DNA from: Hyphomicrobiaceae bacterium UBA2767
Lineage (GTDB): Bacteria > Pseudomonadota > Alphaproteobacteria > Rhizobiales > Methyloligellaceae
Assembly (NCBI GenBank): GCA_002352635.1
Contig: DEIT01000199.1
Span: 1-10,264 of the forward strand
Length of the DNA: 10,264 nucleotides
Direction: 5' to 3'
Shown here: positions 5,641-10,264 of the stretch, piece after piece
Position numbering within the stretch: position 1 is the stretch's first letter
Layout: the number at the start of each line of letters is the position of its first letter
The notes under the pieces: model-generated
What the model was told of the DNA's origin: nothing
Seen by the model: the letters and a program-made list of their open reading frames with translations, nothing else
The model's database searches: none
Made by a program: the position numbers and the translations under genes

Positions 5641-6038
5641 GATTGTACCGCGATAAGCCTCTATTTCTGTTTCGACAAACTCCGGCGCCAAATCGCCAAG
5701 CCGCGTGGGGTTCCAAGTTCACCCGGCCCATTTGCCACCTCCTTCGGCACAGCATTCGGGAGACGTTACAATACGACACCGGCTGGAGCCTGCCCTCCGC
5801 ACTTGATTGCTGGAGGAAGCAACCCTAGATTGCGCGCCGCGCCAATGAACGGTAAAAGCCGTGCCGGGCGTATTGATTCTACAAAATTCTCATGGGCTCA
5901 CGCCTTCTGTTTACGGAACGCCTCCCTATATAAGGACGATAACTGAACTAGCCATCATCCCGGTAAAGCGCCCACAAGGTCATTTTCCCGGGACTTTACG
6001 CGTGTGTTGAATGTGCTAGCAGGAGCCAGAACGAGCCC
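5641..6038. other. Gene-free stretch of about 400 bp before the antiporter gene
   Basis: I find no convincing coding region, tRNA or strong terminator here on either strand. Open frames in it are short, lack ribosome sites and resemble no family I know. Near the 3' end is a possible promoter for the antiporter gene, and AGGAG at 6021-6025. A small RNA or decayed gene is possible, but nothing in the sequence shows one directly. Confidence 0.5.
5905..5932 (+). promoter_or_regulatory. Possible promoter of the antiporter gene
   Basis: TTCTGT (5905-5910), a 16-nt spacer and TATATA (5927-5932) give a weak -35 with a good -10. The run CCCTATAT (5924-5931) also resembles a heat-shock sigma (RpoH) -10, but the matching CTTGAA box is poor. 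Either would leave a leader of about 100 nt. Confidence 0.25.
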
Positions 6039-7031
6039 ATGGTGTACGTTACTCTCGCTGCCGGAATCATACTTCTTCTGATTGGCGGCGACGTTTTGGT
6101 TCGCGGTGCAGTGTCCCTGGCCGTAAAACTCGATATCCCGACCCTTGTCATCGGTTTGACTATTGTCGCCTTCGGGACTTCGGCGCCAGAGTTGGTTATT
6201 TCGCTGCGAGCGGCCCTGGCGGGGTCATCGGGCATTGCAATTGGCAATGTGGTGGGCAGCAATATTGCCAATATATTTCTAGTACTTGGTGTTCCCGCTC
6301 TGATCGCCGCGACCAACTGCGATCAGCCATTCATCAAGCGCAACACGCTTTACGTAATCGGCGCGAGTGTTCTCTTTATCTGGCTTTGTCAGTTTGGCCC
6401 GCTGTCATTCTGGCATGGCGCGGTACTTTTCGGGCTAATGGTCGCGTTTCTTGTCGAATCTGGACGCCGCGCGGCGCAGCGATCTGACGCTGCGACTGTA
6501 ATAGGTGACGAGGCTATTGAACTCATTGATGGCGTTTCCGGTGTGCCACACCGCAACTGGACGATTGCTGGGTTCCTTGCGATCGGCCTCATAAGTTTGC
6601 CGATCGGCGCGCAATTGACGGTAAGTGCGGCCTCCTCCATTGCCATGGATTTCGGCATATCCGAAGCCGCAGTCGGACTGACACTCATTGCACTCGGTAC
6701 ATCACTGCCTGAGCTCGCGACGACAGTAGCAGCGGCCCTGCGAGGCCACTGTGGACTGGCGCTCGGCAATGTGCTCGGCAGCAATCTCTTCAACATACTG
6801 GCCATAATGGGCCTTACCGCGATGGTTGTGCCGGTGCCCGTACCTGAGGTGATCAAGAGCGTCGACGTCTGGATCATGCTAGCCGCCATACTGGCCATTA
6901 CGCCCTTTGTGCTCCGCCGCAAGAGCATCACATGGAAATCAGGGCTGGTATTTGTTTCCTGCTACTTGCTGTACATCTCATTCGTATTCGCGCCGCGCTT
7001 CGCGGAGATGGCTGCTGTATCGAGCGAATAG
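6039..7031 (+). CDS. Calcium/sodium antiporter, CaxA/YrbG type (inner membrane)
   Basis: The 330-residue membrane protein shows the internal duplication of the cation/Ca2+ exchanger superfamily. The alpha-1 repeat is GLTIVAFGTSAPELVIS (39-55) with GIAIGNVVGSNIANI (65-79). The alpha-2 repeat is GLTLIALGTSLPELATT (213-229) with GLALGNVLGSNLFNI (239-253). Glu51 and Glu225 in the two GTSxPEL motifs are the expected cation ligands. About ten hydrophobic segments fall into two halves of five, split by a charged loop around 141-172. Length and layout match YrbG/CaxA, which exchange Na+ (or K+/H+) for Ca2+ across the inner membrane; ion choice cannot be read here. ATG at 6039 is the only start that keeps the first helix. 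Its AGGAG (6021-6025) is 13 nt away, longer than ideal. The gene starts a new unit after a long gap; the pterin genes follow after 43 nt and could be read from it. Confidence 0.92.
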   Translation: MVYVTLAAGIILLLIGGDVLVRGAVSLAVKLDIPTLVIGLTIVAFGTSAPELVISLRAALAGSSGIAIGNVVGSNIANIFLVLGVPALIAATNCDQPFIKRNTLYVIGASVLFIWLCQFGPLSFWHGAVLFGLMVAFLVESGRRAAQRSDAATVIGDEAIELIDGVSGVPHRNWTIAGFLAIGLISLPIGAQLTVSAASSIAMDFGISEAAVGLTLIALGTSLPELATTVAAALRGHCGLALGNVLGSNLFNILAIMGLTAMVVPVPVPEVIKSVDVWIMLAAILAITPFVLRRKSITWKSGLVFVSCYLLYISFVFAPRFAEMAAVSSE

Positions 7032-7074
7032 AACCCGCCCCGGACCACCGAGACGTATGAGTTGCGATTAAGAG

Positions 7075-7836
7075 ATGGGAAACGAGCCGACAGCACTCAT
7101 CACTGGCGCCGCAAGGCGCATCGGACGCGCGATTGCGCTTGATCTGGCGGACGCGGGATTGCGTGTCGCTGTTCACTACAACAGTTCTGATAAAGAAGCC
7201 GCGCAAACGGTCGAGGATATTCAAGCTGCCGGAGGCACGGCAGCAGCGCTCAAAGCCGACCTAAGTGACATGGATGCAGTGCGCGCCCTTGTTCCCGCCT
7301 GTAGTGAAATGCTCGGCGCGCCCACATGCCTGATCAATAATGCATCGCTGTTCGAGCAGGACAGTATTTTGACGCTGACGGACGACAGCTTTCATCAGCA
7401 TCTACGCATAAATTTACGCGCTCCGATATTCCTGGCACAGGCTTTCGCCGAACACCTGCCGGAAGGAATTGAAGGCGCAATCATCAATATCCTGGATCAA
7501 CGCGTGTGGAAGCACACACCGGAATACTTTTCCTACACGTTGTCGAAATCTGCACTCTGGACAGCAACGCGAACGCTTGCCCAGGGGCTCGCGCCGGGCA
7601 TTCGTGTCAATGCCATAGGGCCAGGGCCAGCGCTGGCAAATGCACGCCAGTCGCCGGAAAACTTCTCCCGGCAGCAGGAAGCAACCATATTGCAACGCGG
7701 TCCGGAACCTGAAGAGATCTGCGCCGCGGTCCGGTTTATCCTTGACGCTCGATCGATGACGGGGCAGATGATCGCGCTCGATGGTGGTCAGCACCTCGCC
7801 TGGCGCACCCCGGACATTCATGAAAGTGATGCCTAG
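7075..7836 (+). CDS. Short-chain dehydrogenase, pteridine reductase type (PTR1/FolM-like)
   Basis: The 253-residue SDR is likely an NADPH-dependent cytoplasmic pterin reductase. The cofactor loop reads TGAARRIG (10-17), with arginine where classical SDRs have glycine, as in PTR1 and FolM. VAVHYNSSDKEA (31-42) is like the PTR1 segment that holds the NADPH phosphate, and LINNAS (86-91) is present. The catalytic set is Asp141 (IINILD), Tyr154 and Lys158 (YTLSK): Asp replaces the usual Ser, and the 13- and 4-residue spacings equal those of PTR1 Asp181-Tyr194-Lys198. The C-terminal GQMIALDGGQHL (230-241) is the usual SDR ending. folB begins one base after the stop, which supports a role in dihydromonapterin/dihydropterin (possibly dihydrofolate) reduction. 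ATG at 7075 is the only possible start because an in-frame TAA lies two codons earlier; no well-placed ribosome site is seen. A different carbonyl substrate remains possible. Confidence 0.88.
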   Translation: MGNEPTALITGAARRIGRAIALDLADAGLRVAVHYNSSDKEAAQTVEDIQAAGGTAAALKADLSDMDAVRALVPACSEMLGAPTCLINNASLFEQDSILTLTDDSFHQHLRINLRAPIFLAQAFAEHLPEGIEGAIINILDQRVWKHTPEYFSYTLSKSALWTATRTLAQGLAPGIRVNAIGPGPALANARQSPENFSRQQEATILQRGPEPEEICAAVRFILDARSMTGQMIALDGGQHLAWRTPDIHESDA

Positions 7837-7837
7837 C

Positions 7838-8251
7838 ATGACAGAGCAGACAGCAAGACGCTCCATATTCGAAGCAGATGCCGTGCGCGGTCTAGCTCAC
7901 GTATTCGTGCGGGATCTGCAAGTTGATGCAACGGTTGGCGTGCATGACCATGAAAAACTTGGGCCACAGACACTTGGTATTTCGATCGACCTCACGGTGC
8001 GCGAAGTGCCGGGACCGAAGAGCGATCATATTGCTGACGTCGTCTGCTACGAGGATGTGGTGCGCAAGGTCGGGGCAATTTGCGAGCAGGGCCATGTCAA
8101 TCTGATCGAAACCCTTGCCGAACGAATTGCCGGGGCGTGTCTTGAGGATTATCGCGTTCATGCCGTTCGGGTACGTGTTGAAAAACCGCAAGCCTTTGAG
8201 GAATGCGCGTCAGTCGGCATTGAAATAGAGCGCCTTCAGCCCTTAACCTGA
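7838..8251 (+). CDS. folB: Dihydroneopterin aldolase
   Basis: The 137-residue protein is a complete FolB, which splits 7,8-dihydroneopterin into 6-hydroxymethyl-7,8-dihydropterin and glycolaldehyde in folate synthesis and in many bacteria also epimerises it to dihydromonapterin. Family marks are VFVRDLQVDATVGVHDHEK (22-40, with pterin-site Glu39), ADVVCYEDV (66-74, Tyr71), GHVNLIETLAERIA (85-98, Glu91) and VRVEKPQAFEECASVGIEIER (112-132, with the catalytic Lys116). It has about 18 extra residues at the N-terminus compared with the shortest FolBs. The chosen ATG at 7838 follows the SDR stop by one base; in-frame ATGs at 7820 and 7829 would overlap the SDR gene. No strong ribosome site precedes any of them, so translational coupling to the SDR is likely. 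uvrC starts 54 nt downstream. Confidence 0.93.
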   Translation: MTEQTARRSIFEADAVRGLAHVFVRDLQVDATVGVHDHEKLGPQTLGISIDLTVREVPGPKSDHIADVVCYEDVVRKVGAICEQGHVNLIETLAERIAGACLEDYRVHAVRVRVEKPQAFEECASVGIEIERLQPLT

Positions 8252-8305
8252 TCGGATGCCGGTCTGCCCCGCAGGCACGACCATAAAAAGATTCGATCCA
8301 GATCC

Positions 8306-10225
8306 ATGCCCACACAAACGACAAGGGGCGATGCCGCCGTCGCCAAGGTCTTCAACCAGATAGTCCCCCCGGGAACCGAGACCGGGCCGAATGTCATAAC
8401 GCGCATTCTGAAGACCCTACCCAATGGACCGGGCGTCTACCGGATGACCGGCAAGGATAGTGAGGTTTTGTATGTGGGAAAAGCGCGGTCTCTGAAAAAA
8501 CGCGTCCAGAGTTACGCAAGACTCGGCGGACACACCAACCGCATCGCCCGAATGATTTCCGCGACGGCAGGACTGGAAATTATCACGACCGCGACAGAAA
8601 CCGAGGCCCTGCTGCTCGAAGCCAATCTCATCAAGAGGTTGAAACCACGATTCAATGTCATCCTGCGCGATGACAAGTCGTTCCCCTACATCCTGATTGC
8701 ACGCGATCATGACGCTCCGCAAATCGTCAAGCATCGCGGCGCGCGAAAACGGGAGGGTGATTACTTTGGGCCGTTCGCCTCTGCAGGAGCCGTCAACCGG
8801 ACCATCAACACGCTGCAACGGGCCTTCCTGCTGCGCTCTTGCTCGGACAGCTACTACGAGGCACGCACACGGCCCTGCCTGCTCTTCCAGATCAAACGCT
8901 GTTCAGCCCCGTGTACCAGCGAGATTTCACCCCGTGAATATGAAGGCCTTGTAGACGGTGCGGCACAATTCCTTACCGGTAAAAGCGAAAAGGTAAAAGA
9001 TCATCTGCATACGCTGATGGAAACTGCGAGCGAGAATCTCGAATTCGAACGCGCCGCGAGCTATCGCGACCGGCTTGCCGCCCTCGCCCAGATCCAGGCA
9101 CACCAGGGCATCAATCCACACAGTTTCTCCGAAGCCGACGTATTCGCGGCCCACTCGCAGGGCGGGCAGACCTGCATTCAAGTCTTCTTTTTCCGTACGG
9201 CTCAGAACTGGGGAAACCGCGCTTATTTCCCCCGTGCCGACAGGTCGCTTTCGCCTGAAGAGGTGCTCGACGCCTTCATTGCGCAATTCTACGACGACAA
9301 ACCTGTCCCCAAACTTGTGCTCCTCTCTCACGATGTACCGAGCCGCAGACTGCTTGAAGAGGCGCTAACGACCAAGGCCGGTTACAAGGTCACGGTCACA
9401 GTGCCGCGGCGAGGCGAGAAGCGCGAGATCATGGAGCAGTCGCTTGTGAATTCGCGCGAGGCCCTTGAACGGCGGTTGGCCGAGTCTGCTTCTCAGCGCA
9501 AACTGCTTGAGGGACTGGCAACGGCATTTGATCTCGACGATGCGCCGGAGCGGATCGAGGTGTATGACAACAGCCACATTCAGGGGACAAGCCCGGTGGG
9601 TGCGATGATTGTGTCGGGACCGGAAGGTCTTGAGAAAAACAGTTATCGCAAGTTCAACATCAAGTCGAAAGATCTCGCCCCCGGCGATGATTACGCCATG
9701 ATGCGCGAGGTGCTGACCCGTCGCTTCTCGCGCCTTTTAAAGGAGTCACAAGACGATAACAGCAGCGCCGTCTGGCCTGATCTTGTGCTCATTGACGGCG
9801 GTGCAGGCCAATTGTCGTCTGCCCATGACGTGCTCGACGAACTTGGAATAGACGGCCTGCGTGTCGTCGGTATCGCCAAGGGGCCGGACCGGGATGCCGG
9901 TCGCGAGCGATTTTTCATCCGGGATCGCGACGCATTCATGCTGCCTCCACGTGATCCGGTTCTCTATTTCGTGCAACGGCTGCGAGACGAGGCGCATCGC
10001 TTCGCAATCGGTGCGCACCGGGCAAAGCGCAAGAAATCCTTTCATGCTTCACCACTCGATGAAGTGCCAGGCGTCGGACCGGCGCGCAAGCGCGCATTGT
10101 TGAAACATTTCGGTTCTGCCAAGGCGGTGAGCCGGGCCGGACTGACCGATTTGCAGACGGTCGAAGGCGTATCCGCGCATACAGCGCAAACCATTTATGA
10201 TTTTTTTCATGAGCAGAATGGGTGA
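8306..10225 (+). CDS. uvrC: Excinuclease ABC subunit C
   Basis: The 639-residue protein is a full-length UvrC, which makes the 3' and 5' cuts around a lesion in the UvrABC complex. In order: a 35-residue lead; the GIY-YIG nuclease (PGVYRM at 42-47, YVGKARSLKKR at 56-66, EALLLEANLIK at 100-110 with the metal-binding Glu); four cysteines at 179, 191, 199 and 203; a UVR domain for UvrB contact (228-262); the RNase H-like 5' nuclease with Asp421 (VYDNSHIQG), Asp497 (LIDGGAGQL) and the RDEAHRFAI motif (His564); and two C-terminal helix-hairpin-helix units (584-639, VPGVGPARKRALLKHFGS). No key residue appears missing. The start lacks a strong ribosome site but is the only ATG before the nuclease domain. 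It lies 54 nt after folB and is probably in the same transcript. No LexA-type box was recognised upstream. Confidence 0.97.
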   Translation: MPTQTTRGDAAVAKVFNQIVPPGTETGPNVITRILKTLPNGPGVYRMTGKDSEVLYVGKARSLKKRVQSYARLGGHTNRIARMISATAGLEIITTATETEALLLEANLIKRLKPRFNVILRDDKSFPYILIARDHDAPQIVKHRGARKREGDYFGPFASAGAVNRTINTLQRAFLLRSCSDSYYEARTRPCLLFQIKRCSAPCTSEISPREYEGLVDGAAQFLTGKSEKVKDHLHTLMETASENLEFERAASYRDRLAALAQIQAHQGINPHSFSEADVFAAHSQGGQTCIQVFFFRTAQNWGNRAYFPRADRSLSPEEVLDAFIAQFYDDKPVPKLVLLSHDVPSRRLLEEALTTKAGYKVTVTVPRRGEKREIMEQSLVNSREALERRLAESASQRKLLEGLATAFDLDDAPERIEVYDNSHIQGTSPVGAMIVSGPEGLEKNSYRKFNIKSKDLAPGDDYAMMREVLTRRFSRLLKESQDDNSSAVWPDLVLIDGGAGQLSSAHDVLDELGIDGLRVVGIAKGPDRDAGRERFFIRDRDAFMLPPRDPVLYFVQRLRDEAHRFAIGAHRAKRKKSFHASPLDEVPGVGPARKRALLKHFGSAKAVSRAGLTDLQTVEGVSAHTAQTIYDFFHEQNG

Positions 10226-10264
10226 AAAGCCTTACACTGGGCCCACAATGGAACGAGTCGCGCG
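10218..10264 (+). CDS. Start of an unidentified gene overlapping the end of uvrC, cut by window edge
   Basis: A frame opens with ATG at 10218, overlapping the uvrC stop by 8 nt, or with the in-frame ATG at 10248, and stays open to the edge (MGEKPYTGPTMERVAR). It is too short to identify. In many alphaproteobacteria pgsA (phosphatidylglycerophosphate synthase) follows uvrC, so pgsA is a guess from gene order only. A GTG at 10222 in another frame is also open. Confidence 0.25.
   Translation, partial: MGEKPYTGPTMERVA

Noticed and set aside
5924..5931. CCCTATAT as a heat-shock (RpoH) -10 box
   Set aside because: The partner box at the right distance is CTTCTG, only three of six matches to CTTGAA, so an RpoH promoter is not supported.
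6389..6931. 180-codon open frame on the minus strand
   Set aside because: It lies wholly antisense to the antiporter gene, has low-complexity Ser/Thr/Ala-rich composition, no ribosome site and no recognisable domain; it reflects codon bias of the real gene.
7057..7071. Five-codon mini-ORF (Met-Ser-Cys-Asp-stop) ending just before the SDR start
   Set aside because: It lacks a ribosome site and such short ATG-to-stop runs are common by chance; there is no sign of a leader-peptide attenuator.
8262..8276. Hairpin GTCTGC-CCC-GCAGGC between folB and uvrC
   Set aside because: The stem is six pairs including a G-T, the loop is only three bases and no T-run follows, so it is not a credible terminator; folB and uvrC are likely co-transcribed.
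1..10264. Search for CRISPR arrays, tRNAs, insertion sequences, phage or toxin-antitoxin genes
   Set aside because: No regularly spaced repeats, cloverleaf genes, transposase-like frames or terminal repeats were seen; the window reads as ordinary chromosome.

Overview
The window looks like a stable chromosomal stretch from an alphaproteobacterium with moderately high GC. The evidence is the family make-up (an alphaproteobacterial-style UvrC, an RNase T2 followed by a DUF1176 lipoprotein-like or periplasmic protein, a YibF-like GST) and the order pterin reductase - folB - uvrC. The order or genus cannot be fixed from sequence alone; Hyphomicrobiales-like is a guess. I see no tRNA, rRNA, insertion sequence, phage gene or CRISPR array.

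Left part (1-1944, all on the minus strand). Reading right to left there is a small winged-helix-type protein (1663-1944), the Pyr-domain alpha subunit (1034-1558) and the PP-domain beta subunit (441-1022) of a split thiamine-diphosphate enzyme of the sulfopyruvate/phosphonopyruvate decarboxylase type. Last comes the N-terminal part of a formyltransferase (1-309), cut by the window edge, that most resembles the 10-formyl-tetrahydrofolate hydrolase domain of ALDH1L proteins. A compact palindrome (TGGTATACCA) lies just before the formyltransferase gene. This is the least routine part of the window; its substrate is unknown.

Middle (1945-5640, plus strand). After a 238-bp divergent intergenic region come an M20-family metallodipeptidase (2183-3580), a YibF-like glutathione S-transferase (3655-4257), a secreted RNase T2 starting at an overlapping GTG (4250-4972), a likely terminator hairpin, and an exported DUF1176 protein (5086-5640). 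The divergent dipeptidase gene and the TPP-enzyme alpha gene share a promoter-like element, TTGGATAAG-N12-TA(G/A)A..TT.

Right part (5641-10264, plus strand). A gene-free stretch of about 400 bp precedes a CaxA/YrbG-type cation antiporter (6039-7031). A likely operon follows: a pteridine-reductase-type SDR (7075-7836) whose catalytic residues match PTR1/FolM, dihydroneopterin aldolase FolB (7838-8251) one base later, and the excision nuclease subunit UvrC (8306-10225). A further reading frame overlaps the end of uvrC and runs off the edge. SDR plus FolB suggest a tetrahydropterin or folate branch: FolB makes or epimerises dihydropterins and the SDR reduces them.
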